Shown here one piece after another: positions 17,842 to 26,747 of a stretch of DNA of 64,000 bases. The notes below the pieces were generated by a model, which searched no databases, was not told the origin of the DNA, and worked only from the letters and a program-made list of their open reading frames with translations. Within the stretch, counting starts at the first letter, position 1; every line of letters begins with the position of its first letter. This DNA comes from Chryseobacterium sp. CH25. Lineage in GTDB: Bacteria; Bacteroidota; Bacteroidia; Flavobacteriales; Weeksellaceae. The DNA is taken from positions 88,035-152,034 of the forward strand of contig NZ_NRQT01000012.1 of the NCBI RefSeq assembly GCF_004119455.1, read 5' to 3'. Both the position numbers and the translations under genes were made by a program.

Positions 17842-18587
17842 CTAATTTATGTTATTTTTTTGAAAATTCCAAATTTCCCAAGCTTTTTCTGCTTGCTGCT
17901 CAAGCATATAATAACCGTTTACCGTTTTTGCTCCTTTTTCGGAAGCATTGAGGATAAATTGGGTATAGTTGGGGTTGTAAATTAAATCGATAACTAAATG
18001 TTCCGGAGAAAGCGCATCAAAAGGAAAAGTAAGGCAGTCTTCAATATTAGGGAATGTGCCTACCGGCGTACATTGGATAATAATCTGATGTTCCTGTACT
18101 GTTTCCTTATCCAGATTTTCAAAATTGATTTCTGTACTTCTTGAAATGGTTTGGGATGGAATATTATGTTTGTCCAAAACATATTTTACGGCTTTTGCTG
18201 CTCCACCGTTTCCTAAGATCAAAGCTTTGTTTTGTGATGGTTTTTTGTGAAGAAGAAGTGTTTTTTCAAAACCGAAAGCATCTGTGTTGTATCCGGTTTT
18301 TTCCCATCTTGAATTAAAACGCAGTTCACCGCTCCAATTTTTTCAGCTTCATCACTTAATTCATCAAGATAACTGATGATCTGTTCTTTATAGGGTATGG
18401 TCACATTAAAACCTAACAACTCAGATGAGGAAAAAAGTTTCTCTACTTCATCAATTTCATTTAAATCAAAAATATCATAGGAGAAATCTTTAAGCATAAG
18501 CTTTTGGAACTTATTTTCGAAGAATTTTTTAGAAAAGGAATAGGAAATATTTCGTCCTATCAATCCTAATTTTTTATTGGAATCCAT
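17842..18587 (-). pseudogene. aroE: aroE, shikimate dehydrogenase, interrupted by a one-base frameshift
   Basis: NADPH-dependent reduction of 3-dehydroshikimate in the aromatic amino acid pathway. The N-terminal substrate domain (18219-18587) has GLIGRNISYSFSKKFF and VTIPYKEQ. The C-terminal Rossmann domain (17842-18222) has LGNGGAAKAVKY and ends in a typical MLEQQAEKAWEIW helix. The halves meet at a plus-strand T6 run (18297-18302). One more base restores the canonical GYNTDAFGFEKTL link and a 248-residue protein. This is the same lesion as in ribD nearby, so an assembly indel is the simplest reading. Confidence 0.88.
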
Positions 18588-18600
18588 ACATCAAAATTAT

Positions 18601-18625
18601 AAAAAAAGACCGGATAAATCCGGCC
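18601..18625 (-). terminator. terminator after the nuclease gene
   Basis: Minus-strand stem GGCCGGAT/ATCCGGTC with a 2-base loop followed by seven T. It is 26 bases past the stop at 18651 and just before aroE. Confidence 0.75.
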
Positions 18626-18650
18626 TTTGGTTTGAAATATTTTATAATAA

Positions 18651-20450
18651 TTATTCTACGATGAATTTAGTAGAGAAATTATCTGTTTTTAAGATGTAAG
18701 TTCCTTTTACTAAACCTTTAAGATTAATTTTATTTGAATTTTTAAAAGGATTGTTAAGGGTTTCAACTGCTTTTCCTGAAAGGTCATAGATCTCAGCTTT
18801 TGAAATTTTGCTAAGGTTTTCTCCTTTTACAAACAGTTCGTTATTTCTTACTGGGTTAGGGTAGATAGTGAATTCTGATTTGTCTTTCTTCGTTTCAGAA
18901 GTTGCTAATGATCCGCTGTAACATGTCCAGCTAAGATCATCTATTGCGACTCTGTTGCTAGTGCTAGGATTTACAATCTTAATGACAGCATTTCCACTTA
19001 CGTTTACATTAATTGTGTTTGTTGCAACTGACGCACTGTAAGGAATTGTTCCTACTAAATTATCATTTACAAAAACATTCAGGTCACCATTTCCACCGTT
19101 GAATTTACGCTGAGTTGTTAGTGTCAATGTTTGAACTCCACCAGATATGCTGGAACTTGTAAGATTTCCACCTTGGAAAGTTAAAGCTTTACCATTGATG
19201 GTTTGGTCTGTTCTCGTTGATGTTGCAGTCCAGGTGATCCCATTATTTGTCCATGTTCTGGTTGCATATGAAGATGCTAGAGATGTTCCATCCTGCATTG
19301 TGTTAAAGTCTTCTGTTCCACAGCTTCCTCCACCCACAGGTCCACTCAGTGTGGTTTCTGTTGCTGTATTACTTTGTGGAGATGTATTTCCAAATGCGTC
19401 TTTAGCTACTACATAGAATGTATAGAGAGTTATTGGAGATAATCCTGTTACTGTTGTAGATAATGTTGTCCCTGATACTGAAGTCTTCAGTGTATTTCCT
19501 ACATAGATATCATATCCAGTAACGCCAACATTATCTGTTGAAGCTGTCCAGGTTAAGTTGATCGTATTTGATGTTGGGTTATTGGCTACAAGGTTTGTAG
19601 GAGCTGTAGGAGCCTGGTTATCTACAACTGGAGGTCCCCAGATTGAATTTGCATAAGCAGGATTATCAATGAATGGGTTTCTGTTTCCCTGAAATGTATA
19701 GCCTGCATTATTTCTGTTGATTTCTTCCGGAGATACAGGATCCATAGCATTCCATACTAAAAGCTGTTGAAGTTCCCATGACTCAAGTCCTGGGAAAGCC
19801 GAACCGCCAAGCATATTACCAGTACTAAATGTAGAAAGCTTATCCTCATATCTTGTTACAAAATAGAAGATCATTCTGGCAACATCTCCTTTGAAGGTGT
19901 CAATCGGTTCAAACACTGTCCCGCCATATCCTGGTGAAACTGAATTTCCTAATTTAGATCCGTTATTTGAAGTATAACTGGCATTACCTACTTTACCAAA
20001 AGGGTAATTGGATCTCATGCCATTTACTTTTCCATCTGTAGGGCGGATAAAGTGAATATCTGCAACCATAGGAGAAGCTTTATTAAATAAGCTTTGAGGA
20101 ACAATGTGCTCTCTGTTATAGCAATCCCCTTCATTAGAATAAGTTCCACATTGTCCACTACCTATAGTGAAGTTGTAAGGATCCTGTCCATTAGGGTTTT
20201 CAGAGTATATATCTAATACAGTTCCATCGTTTTCAAAGTTTGTATTTAAATCTCGATCAGTTGTTTGATAAGCTGTCCATAAACCTCCATAACCTTTATC
20301 TATGTGGTTGGCGGTAATGATAGATTTAAGAGCTGTTTTAAGAGGAGCTCCTGTTAAACCTGCTGCTGCATTGTAATAACCAGCAGGTGCCTGAGCAAAT
20401 GCATTGATGAATGCAAAGCTTAATAAAAAAAAAGATAGAATTCGTTTCAT
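18651..20450 (-). CDS. secreted endonuclease I family protein with fibronectin III domain and T9SS tail
   Basis: 599 residues: signal peptide MKRILSFFLLSFAFINAFAQ; an endonuclease_1 domain (about 30-265) with the metal/catalytic region CYNREHIVPQSLF and the DIHFIRPTDGKVNGMR motif; a fibronectin III domain (about 275-365, starting APTAPTNLVANNP); a beta-sandwich region (about 375-505); and a T9SS type A sorting tail (FTIYPNPVRNNELF ... STKFIVE). Probable role: extracellular nucleic acid degradation for nutrition. Transcribed alone. Confidence 0.9.
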   Translation of the reverse strand: MKRILSFFLLSFAFINAFAQAPAGYYNAAAGLTGAPLKTALKSIITANHIDKGYGGLWTAYQTTDRDLNTNFENDGTVLDIYSENPNGQDPYNFTIGSGQCGTYSNEGDCYNREHIVPQSLFNKASPMVADIHFIRPTDGKVNGMRSNYPFGKVGNASYTSNNGSKLGNSVSPGYGGTVFEPIDTFKGDVARMIFYFVTRYEDKLSTFSTGNMLGGSAFPGLESWELQQLLVWNAMDPVSPEEINRNNAGYTFQGNRNPFIDNPAYANSIWGPPVVDNQAPTAPTNLVANNPTSNTINLTWTASTDNVGVTGYDIYVGNTLKTSVSGTTLSTTVTGLSPITLYTFYVVAKDAFGNTSPQSNTATETTLSGPVGGGSCGTEDFNTMQDGTSLASSYATRTWTNNGITWTATSTRTDQTINGKALTFQGGNLTSSSISGGVQTLTLTTQRKFNGGNGDLNVFVNDNLVGTIPYSASVATNTINVNVSGNAVIKIVNPSTSNRVAIDDLSWTCYSGSLATSETKKDKSEFTIYPNPVRNNELFVKGENLSKISKAEIYDLSGKAVETLNNPFKNSNKINLKGLVKGTYILKTDNFSTKFIVE

Positions 20451-20530
20451 TTTTTTAAAATTGGGGCGTAAAGGTACAAAAAAATGAAACCGAAAAAGCT
20501 TTTTGAAGTTAAATGTATTAACTTAATATA

Positions 20531-21735
20531 TTAATTTTTAGTAATATACTCTTTGCTTATTTTTGAGAAGAACCAAGAGATCGTAATTCCGAAGATAGAT
20601 GCTGTAAGGGCTACAATAAGATAATTTTTGCCTACAATTTTTACAGGGAAGGGCAATACTTCATTTGCTCTGAAGAATTCTGTATATAGCTGGAAATAAC
20701 ATAATGCTGTTCCAAAAATTAATCCGGTAATCACTCCGGAAATAACAATAAGAATTCCAGTGTAGAAATAGGTCATTCTAAGATGACTTAAAGGGAAACC
20801 TAACGAAATAAGAGATTTTGCCTGTTCTTTTTTATCAAGCTGTAGGATAATGATAGCTCCCGCAAGATTAAAGGTGGTGATGAAAATAACCAATGCAAAA
20901 ATCAGATAGATGAATAGCTTTTCAGTATTGATCATCTTCCAGAAAGCTGCATTTTCTTCTTCCTTGGTTTTAATTTCAATATTTTTTCCCAGAGAGGACA
21001 GCAGGCTCTGTTTTACAGCATCAGCATTTTCAGGATTTTTTAATTTAATAACAATCTGGTATGCTGAGTTTTTCGGAAGGCTTAATAGTTCTTCGGTAAG
21101 TTCAATAGGAGAAACAATATAGTTGTCCAGTTGATCTTTTCCTGGGAAAACACCCGTTACCAGGATGTCTCTTTTGTTATAAATGTCCTCTTCTTTGCTG
21201 ATGATTCCAGTTCCTGGTTTGGGCATGAAAACGGTTGCATAATGATTGGAAGAATCTACTGGAATGGATAACCTGTTGTCAAGACTGTTTTCCATCAATA
21301 CCTCATTGGAGTATTTGAAACTCGGATAAGTTCCGTAAAATATTTCCTTATTGATAGGGTTTACCTTTATATAAGCAGAATCAACACCGCGTAAGTAAGC
21401 AATATCACCTTTTCCATTAAAACTGATGTATACTTTTTCTTCAATAACACGGGAGTAGCTGCTGATTTCTTTATTGCCGTTTAAAGCTTTGTTAACCTGA
21501 TCCAGGTTTTTAATGGTCTTCCCTGATGCACTTTTTAGGGTCAGATCAGCATGAAGATTTGAAATTAGGTCTTTGTTAAGATCTTCAAGTCCTGAGAAGA
21601 CTGAAATAATAACGAACATTGCAGCCACAGCAACCGTCATGGCACCTACTGCCAGCCACGTAATAAATGTAACCGCGGTACTACCTTTTTTGCCAAAAGG
21701 TATCTGGATGCTATGTAAAATGCAATATTCTTCAA
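20531..21735 (-). pseudogene. FtsX-type ABC transporter permease (LolC/E-like), interrupted near its N-terminus
   Basis: Permease with four membrane helices and a large periplasmic domain between helices 1 and 2 (MacB-like), as in lipoprotein-releasing LolC/E. The long open frame starts at an internal Met in the middle of helix 1 (21640). Reading upstream, the natural N-terminus (KNIAFYIASRYLLAKK) lies one frame over and starts with TTG at 21735, three bases after the rbfA stop. A missing base in the T6 run 21686-21691 separates them; restoring it gives LLAKKGSTAVTFITWLAVGAM and 401 residues, normal for the family. No ATPase partner is visible nearby. Confidence 0.8.
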
Positions 21736-21738
21736 GAT

Positions 21739-22098
21739 CTATAAAACAGGATTGTCGCCTTCGCCTCTTAATTCTCTTTCTAATTTTTCTACATCATCAA
21801 GAGCTGTATCTAAATAAAAGTTAAGCTGTGGGATGATACGTACCTGTTTTGCCATTTTCTGGCCGATAAAATTTCTGTATTGAGGTTTGTTTTCTTCAAT
21901 CTCCTTCATTACCGCTGCACGGTGTTCTTGAGGGAAAATACTTAAATAAATTTTAGCAATACCTAAATCTGCCGTTACTTTTACATCAGAAACGGATACC
22001 AATATACTTTGTTTGCTGTCAGCAGCCTGTTTGCGGAAAAGTTCTGCGAAATCTTCCTGAATAATCTGTGCTACTTTTCTTTGTCTGTTACTTTCCAT
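21739..22098 (-). CDS. rbfA: 30S ribosome-binding factor A
   Basis: 119-residue KH-type RNA-binding protein for late 16S rRNA maturation. Recognised by ESNRQRKVAQIIQEDFAELF at the start and the C-terminal VRIIPQLNFYLDTALDDVEKLE. It is followed almost directly by the permease gene, the arrangement seen in other Flavobacteriia. A TAnnTTTG box lies nine bases before the start. Confidence 0.93.
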   Translation of the reverse strand: MESNRQRKVAQIIQEDFAELFRKQAADSKQSILVSVSDVKVTADLGIAKIYLSIFPQEHRAAVMKEIEENKPQYRNFIGQKMAKQVRIIPQLNFYLDTALDDVEKLERELRGEGDNPVL

Positions 22099-22106
22099 AA
22101 TTTCTG

Positions 22107-22114
22107 CAAATTTA
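22107..22114 (-). promoter_or_regulatory. -7 promoter box for rbfA
   Basis: Minus-strand TAAATTTG (TAnnTTTG). It is only nine bases from the ATG, so the leader would be a few bases at most. Confidence 0.45.
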
Positions 22115-22191
22115 CTACTTTTGTTTGAATTGATACTTTGAAATTCAGCGATCGTATCAAATTTACGAATTAATTATATTTATTAGTATTT

Positions 22192-22590
22192 ATGAAGCTA
22201 GAACATATCGGTATTGCCGTAAAGTCTTTAGGTGTTTCTGATGAACTTTTTGCTAAACTATTAGGAAAAGAATCCTACAAACAGGAAACTGTAGAAAGGG
22301 AAGGTGTGGTAACGTCTTTCTATGAAACGGGGGAGAGTAAAATTGAACTTTTAGAAGCCAGTAATCCTGAAAGTCCGATCTCAAAATTTATTGAAAAAAA
22401 GGGTGAAGGCATCCATCACCTGGCATTTGGGGTTGAAAACATCCTGGAAGAAGTAAAAAGATTAAAAAAAGAAGGATTTCAATTTATCTCCGAAGAACCG
22501 AAAGAAGGTGCTGATAACAAATTAGTTGTATTCCTTCATCCAAAATCCACAAACGGCGTGCTGGTAGAACTTTGCCAAGAAAAGCAATAA
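22192..22590 (+). CDS. mce: methylmalonyl-CoA epimerase (VOC fold)
   Basis: 132 residues with two betaalphabetabetabeta modules of the vicinal-oxygen-chelate fold. Metal-ligand positions are seen in LEHIGIAVKS, the IELLEASNPESPI strand, GEGIHHLAFGVEN and the C-terminal GVLVELCQ. This order is that of methylmalonyl-CoA epimerases, which interconvert the R and S forms in propionate/succinate metabolism. Divergent from rbfA and followed by the tRNA gene. Confidence 0.9.
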   Translation: MKLEHIGIAVKSLGVSDELFAKLLGKESYKQETVEREGVVTSFYETGESKIELLEASNPESPISKFIEKKGEGIHHLAFGVENILEEVKRLKKEGFQFISEEPKEGADNKLVVFLHPKSTNGVLVELCQEKQ

Positions 22591-22595
22591 AAAAT

Positions 22596-22625
22596 TTTGT
22601 AGTGAAAGAAATTTTACTATTTTTG
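22596..22625 (+). promoter_or_regulatory. promoter of the tRNA gene
   Basis: A -33 TTTG (22596-22599), an 18-base spacer and a -7 TATTTTTG (22618-22625). This is the clearest full Bacteroidota promoter in the window, ending 28 bases before the mature tRNA. Confidence 0.7.
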
Positions 22626-22653
22626 CAAACACAAAATTTAACCAAAGTTTTGA

Positions 22654-22727
22654 GGTCCTATAGCTCAGTTGGTTAGAGCACCTGACTCATAATCAGGTGG
22701 TCCCTGGTTCGAGCCCAGGTGGGACCA
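22654..22727 (+). tRNA. tRNA with CAT anticodon (elongator Met or Ile2), integration target
   Basis: Complete 74-nt cloverleaf: acceptor GGTCCTA/TGGGACC (one T-G wobble), D arm GCTC/GAGC, anticodon stem CCTGA/TCAGG with loop CTCATAA, T arm CCTGG/CCAGG, discriminator A. CCA is not encoded. The CAT anticodon could be elongator Met or lysidine-modified Ile2; the sequence alone does not settle this. Its last 23 bases form the left copy of the element's direct repeat, so the inserted island regenerates the 3' end of the tRNA. Confidence 0.93.
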
Positions 22728-22728
22728 C
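22705..22728 (+). repeat. attL: left copy of the 24-bp direct repeat (tRNA 3' end)
   Basis: Spans part of the T arm, the acceptor 3' strand and discriminator of the tRNA plus one base. Begins TGGTTCGAGCCC and ends GGGACCAC. Identical to 38757-38780. Confidence 0.85.
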
Positions 22729-22732
22729 TTTT

Positions 22733-22772
22733 AAAGCCTAAGCAAATCATTCAGATTACTTAGGCTTTTTTT
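22733..22772 (+). terminator. terminator behind the tRNA, supplied by the element
   Basis: Stem AAAGCCTAAG/CTTAGGCTTT with a 16-base loop and a T7 run. It lies just inside the left end of the element, so the element brings a new terminator for the tRNA it rebuilds; the original one is probably the hairpin at 38789. Confidence 0.75.
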
Positions 22773-22859
22773 ATGCCTTAAAATCAAGGTTTTGTATTCT
22801 TCTTTTTTCTAGAATACTCTCATTATATTTTAAATCTATACTAAAAAAGATCCCCAAAA

Positions 22860-22891
22860 GGAACCCCATTCTGAGAAATTGGAACCCCATT
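22860..22891 (+). repeat. two 11-bp direct repeats upstream of the integrase
   Basis: GGAACCCCATT occurs at 22860-22870 and 22881-22891, a period of 21 bases (two helical turns), ending 23 bases before the integrase ATG. The geometry suits binding of a protein on one face of DNA, for example integrase arm sites or an operator. Confidence 0.5.
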
Positions 22892-22914
22892 ATAACCCTC
22901 ATTAATACTAGAAA

Positions 22915-24114
22915 ATGACAATTAAAATATTATTTGTATTAGATAAATCAAAATCTAATAGTAAAGGTCTAGCTCCCTTAAAATGTAGGATCACTTACAT
23001 GGGAGAGAGAAAGCCTTTTGCTACGGGGATATTTATTAATCCTCAAAACTGGGATAATAAACAGCAGAAAGCCAAACCACCTAATTCTGAGAACGAAACT
23101 ATCAATACACAATTGAGCCTGATTAAGAATAAGATTAATCAGGCTTTTTTGTTTTTACAAGTTAATGAAGAAGATTTTGATGTGGAAGATGTTTTCTTAC
23201 AGTATAAAGGAAATCCTCCTAAAAAGAATAAAACTATATTACAGCTCTTTCAAGAACATAATGATAGAATTGAAAAGCTGATAGGTAAGGAGTATTCTAT
23301 AGCAACTTTATGGAAGTTTAAACAAGCAAAAGAACTGTTAAAGGGCTTTATTAAGTATTCTTTTCATAAGGGAGACTATCATTTCAAAGATTTGGACTTA
23401 AAGTTTATTCAAGATTATGAATTCTTTCTGAAGGCAGAGAAATCTTTAGCTCTTGCAACTACTAATAAGATGATACAAAGGTTCAGGAAGATAGTTAAGC
23501 TTGCTATATCCCAAGATATTATACAAAAAGAACCATTTACAAGCTACAAAGTAAAGCATATCAAAAAAGAAATTACTTATTTGACTAGGGAAGAGCTAGC
23601 TAAAATAGAAGAGTATCAATTTAAAGCAGAGAGATTACAAATAGTAGCAGATATGTTTATCTTTTGCTGTTATACAGGTTTAGCATATAATGAAATGGTA
23701 AACCTTGAGAAATCTCATATTATAATTGGCTTTGATGGTAATGAATGGATTAATATGATTAGAGGAAAGACTCAGCATTTATTGTCAGTACCACTACTTT
23801 CTAGAGGTAAGAAGATGATTGAAAAATATGATTATGTTGATGAAAAGAGAGTTTTACCTAAGTTTAGTAATCAAAAGTTTAATGCTTATTTAAAAGAAAT
23901 AGCTGATATAGTTGGATTAGATAAAAGACTTACTCATCATCTAGCTAGAAGAACCTTTGCAACAACTGTTTTACTTTATAATGATGTACCTATGGAGATT
24001 GTAAGTGAGCTTTTGGGACATTCTAAAATCACTATTACTCAAGAGCACTATGCTAAAGTTGTTAAGAGTAAGGTTGCTGAGCAGATGAATAAGCTAAATT
24101 CAAAATTGATGTAA
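22915..24114 (+). CDS. tyrosine site-specific integrase
   Basis: 399 residues. Layout: N-terminal Arm-binding domain (about 1-95, with PFATGIFINPQNWD), SAM-like core-binding domain (about 105-210) and C-terminal catalytic domain. Catalytic residues seen: Lys285, His342-x-x-Arg345, His369 (LLGHS) and Tyr379 (EHYAKV). The first Arg of the usual TGLR motif is replaced (TGLAYNE at 254-260), a variation I know from other Bacteroidota integrases. It should catalyse integration/excision at the adjacent tRNA repeat. Transcribed into the element, with no excisionase recognised. Confidence 0.93.
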   Translation: MTIKILFVLDKSKSNSKGLAPLKCRITYMGERKPFATGIFINPQNWDNKQQKAKPPNSENETINTQLSLIKNKINQAFLFLQVNEEDFDVEDVFLQYKGNPPKKNKTILQLFQEHNDRIEKLIGKEYSIATLWKFKQAKELLKGFIKYSFHKGDYHFKDLDLKFIQDYEFFLKAEKSLALATTNKMIQRFRKIVKLAISQDIIQKEPFTSYKVKHIKKEITYLTREELAKIEEYQFKAERLQIVADMFIFCCYTGLAYNEMVNLEKSHIIIGFDGNEWINMIRGKTQHLLSVPLLSRGKKMIEKYDYVDEKRVLPKFSNQKFNAYLKEIADIVGLDKRLTHHLARRTFATTVLLYNDVPMEIVSELLGHSKITITQEHYAKVVKSKVAEQMNKLNSKLM

Positions 24115-24128
24115 AATAAAAGAGGTGG

Positions 24129-25553
24129 TTATTCCCACCTCTCTATTTTTAAATTAGGTTTAACTCCAATATTCTCTTTCATTACTTGAACTAAGACATA
24201 CTTTACATATTCAACATTTTCCTCTGTGGTAATTATAGAGTCATGTAATGTAAATAAAGGTATATCATCTTTATCCGTATTAATTCTTTTACAAGCTTTT
24301 TGTAAAACTAAATCTGCTTCAAGACTCTGGAGTACAATAGCTAATGTATTGTGTTGTCCTTTTTTTACATACTTAAGAACTTTATATACATTTGGAAAGA
24401 TTCTTTTGAAAATCTTAATGTAGTTTGAATGACTAATAGCTCTATTGTTGCTGAATAAGGTACTGAAAGTTATATTCTTGACTTCTTTTCTTAAATTATC
24501 ATCTGAAATATTTTCAAACTCTCCATTATTTTTTAAGATTTTTCCAAATTCTTCATAAAACTTTCCAGAAGAAACTATTTTTTTGAATAAAAGGACATCA
24601 TCTTCTCTAGATATGCTATATATTAAAACTCCTAACATAATAGTATCAAACTTAACATTAACCTTTTCTAGTTTTATATTCATATTACATCTTTCATAAA
24701 CTTCTTTATTAAGTAATGCTTGTAAGAGGTAAGGTTGTGAATTTGAAATATCTATACTACATAAAACCTTGCCTTTCCATTTTAAAAACTTTCTTAATTC
24801 TGATTTAAGCTGAGTTATATAGGTATGTAGTCTTCCAGCAGTTGCATCCACGAAAAACAATTGATTTTCTTTTTTGCATAAGTGTTCTACAGGAAGCAAC
24901 CTGCTATTATACTTTAGGATTGCAGTATCAGAGTTTTCAGTTTTATAATCTTCTCTCCATTGCCTTTTTAAATACTTTCTAGCAGCTTTAATATCTACAT
25001 CAATATCTTTAAACCATTTTTTCAGAAAAATCAAATCATTAGTTAGTTCTGAGTTATAGTTCTTTCTGAGATAAACAATGTTTTTTATTAAAGTCCATGA
25101 TGTAATCTCAGTAGGCTTTAAATGATGCCTATATTGATGTGTAAATCTCAAGCCACCACATTTTTTATCAGGAATATAATTATCTTCCTCTACAATGCCT
25201 TGTTCTTTAAGGTAATTGATATGAACCCTGTAATCTTTAATGATACTACCAAGTATTGTTTTACTGACAGGTGTAAAACCACTATAGTTCTCAATTGATT
25301 TCTTTTTCCTAGCAGGAAGAGCATATATAAGATTAAGAATATAAACAAATTTATCCCTATCATAATTGAATTCAGGGGGATTTTTCTGTAAAACATTGTC
25401 TATGTCTAAGTTTTCAGGTAAATAGAAAGTAAGCTTGTCTATTACGGGATAGCCACCCTTTGTTTTTATCTCAAGTGTTGCCTTTTCACTTGGGCTATTA
25501 TTCTGTTTAGAGTTGGTTGCTAAGGCAAAACCAACTTTTTGATTTTGTGCCAT
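24129..25553 (-). CDS. divergent family-A polymerase-like protein
   Basis: 474 residues, not a member of any family I can name with certainty. Three spaced motifs resemble superfamily A DNA polymerases and T7-type RNA polymerases: motif A-like IDISNSQPYLL (Asp268), a motif B-like helix RKEVKNITFSTLFS (Arg355, Lys359), and motif C-like LFTLHDSIITTEE (His437-Asp438), separated by typical distances and preceded by AGRLHTY (239-245). No exonuclease domain. It may replicate or prime the element. It may belong to the transposon/virus polymerase (TV-Pol) group described as relatives of these enzymes; this is from memory. A strong Shine-Dalgarno-like AGGAGAGG precedes the ATG, unusual here. Confidence 0.65.
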   Translation of the reverse strand: MAQNQKVGFALATNSKQNNSPSEKATLEIKTKGGYPVIDKLTFYLPENLDIDNVLQKNPPEFNYDRDKFVYILNLIYALPARKKKSIENYSGFTPVSKTILGSIIKDYRVHINYLKEQGIVEEDNYIPDKKCGGLRFTHQYRHHLKPTEITSWTLIKNIVYLRKNYNSELTNDLIFLKKWFKDIDVDIKAARKYLKRQWREDYKTENSDTAILKYNSRLLPVEHLCKKENQLFFVDATAGRLHTYITQLKSELRKFLKWKGKVLCSIDISNSQPYLLQALLNKEVYERCNMNIKLEKVNVKFDTIMLGVLIYSISREDDVLLFKKIVSSGKFYEEFGKILKNNGEFENISDDNLRKEVKNITFSTLFSNNRAISHSNYIKIFKRIFPNVYKVLKYVKKGQHNTLAIVLQSLEADLVLQKACKRINTDKDDIPLFTLHDSIITTEENVEYVKYVLVQVMKENIGVKPNLKIERWE

Positions 25554-25748
25554 TACCCCCTCTCCTGAGGGAGCTGTGCCTTTGGAGTGTTAAATCCAAG
25601 AGGTGCTTAGCAGTAAAGCAAGTGGCTTACAATTATTTTACAAAATTACGAATTTAAAGCCATAAATCATAATTTATTTCACTTCGTAATTAAAAATGTT
25701 TAACATTTACTTTTATATACGTTCATATTAATATTAAGGTTACAAATT
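25554..25748. other. divergent control region of the element replication genes
   Basis: 195-bp AT-rich gap between the polymerase-like gene (minus) and the Sak4-like gene (plus). Contains a 9-bp inverted repeat, AATTACGAA (25644-25652) and TTCGTAATT (25683-25691), 30 bases apart, and the Shine-Dalgarno-like GGAGAGG for the minus gene. Candidate operator or replication origin; nothing proves either. Confidence 0.4.
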
Positions 25749-26747
25749 ATGCAATTAAAACAATCACAAAGACAGCAAGTCAAGCTCAGATTAGGATTAT
25801 CAGGAGCTTCTGGATTTGGAAAAACCAAATCAGCTTTATTATTAGCCTATGGAATGGCGCAGGACTGGAGTAAAATAGCTGTAATAGATACAGAGAATTC
25901 TTCAGCTTCCTTATATTCAGACTTAGGAAACTATAATGTACTTGATCTACAAGCTCCTTATAATCCTGAAAGATATATTCAGGCTATTGAACTCTGTGAG
26001 AATTCAGGAATTGAAGTTATCATTGTAGATTCAGCTAGTCATGAATGGAATGGTACAGGTGGATGTCTTGAAATTCATGAGAAGTTAGGTGGAAGATTCC
26101 AAGATTGGGCAAATGTAACTCCAAGACACCAGGCTTTTATTAATAAGATTCTGCAATCTAACTGCCATATCATTACTACTACAAGAAGGAAAATAGATTA
26201 CTCTCTTGATGTTGGAAGCAATGGTAGGACCCAAGTAGTAAAGCATGGAACTAAGGAAATTACAAGAGATGGCTTTGAATATGAGTTGACTATCAACTTC
26301 GAGCTTATTAATGAGAATCATCTTGCTAAGGCTTCAAAGGATAGAACAGGATTATTTATGAATAAACCTGAATTTCTTATTAATTCTGATACAGGCAAGA
26401 TGATATTAGAATGGTGTAATTCAGGTTTAAAAACTAATACTTCTCAAATCTCTACTACAAGCCCTATAGGAAGAGACTCCATACCTAAAATAGATCCAAA
26501 AGATGCTTTTGAGGGTATTTCTCCTTATGAGAGTAACCCAAGTTTAGATCTTACCCATATAACGGAAAAGGAAGTATTTGAAGCTATTCAGAATTGTAAG
26601 TCAGTCACAGAACTTTTAGCTTTATACAGACAGTTTCCACAATTTCAGGAAAGTCTACAGCCTGATTTTGAAGCTAAAAAATCTTTACTTATTAATTTAA
26701 ATAACCCTAATAATTTTTGTAAAAATGGGCACACAAAGTTTCAATAA
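25749..26747 (+). CDS. RecA-like AAA ATPase, phage Sak4-type recombination protein
   Basis: 332 residues. Walker A GASGFGKT (19-26), Walker B EVIIVDSAS (Asp95), and the family's later motif EYELTINFEL ... KASKDRTGLF seen in phage AAA_24/Sak4 single-strand annealing ATPases. The C-terminal 110 residues are variable. Likely role: recombination or annealing on element DNA together with the downstream genes. It overlaps the DUF3871 gene by 23 bases, so they form an operon. Confidence 0.8.
   Translation: MQLKQSQRQQVKLRLGLSGASGFGKTKSALLLAYGMAQDWSKIAVIDTENSSASLYSDLGNYNVLDLQAPYNPERYIQAIELCENSGIEVIIVDSASHEWNGTGGCLEIHEKLGGRFQDWANVTPRHQAFINKILQSNCHIITTTRRKIDYSLDVGSNGRTQVVKHGTKEITRDGFEYELTINFELINENHLAKASKDRTGLFMNKPEFLINSDTGKMILEWCNSGLKTNTSQISTTSPIGRDSIPKIDPKDAFEGISPYESNPSLDLTHITEKEVFEAIQNCKSVTELLALYRQFPQFQESLQPDFEAKKSLLINLNNPNNFCKNGHTKFQ

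Noticed and set aside
24129..25553. Classical plasmid replication initiator or primase
   Set aside because: No RepA/RepB, DnaG-like toprim or AEP motif (DxD ... sxH) was found; the visible motifs agree better with a family-A polymerase palm.
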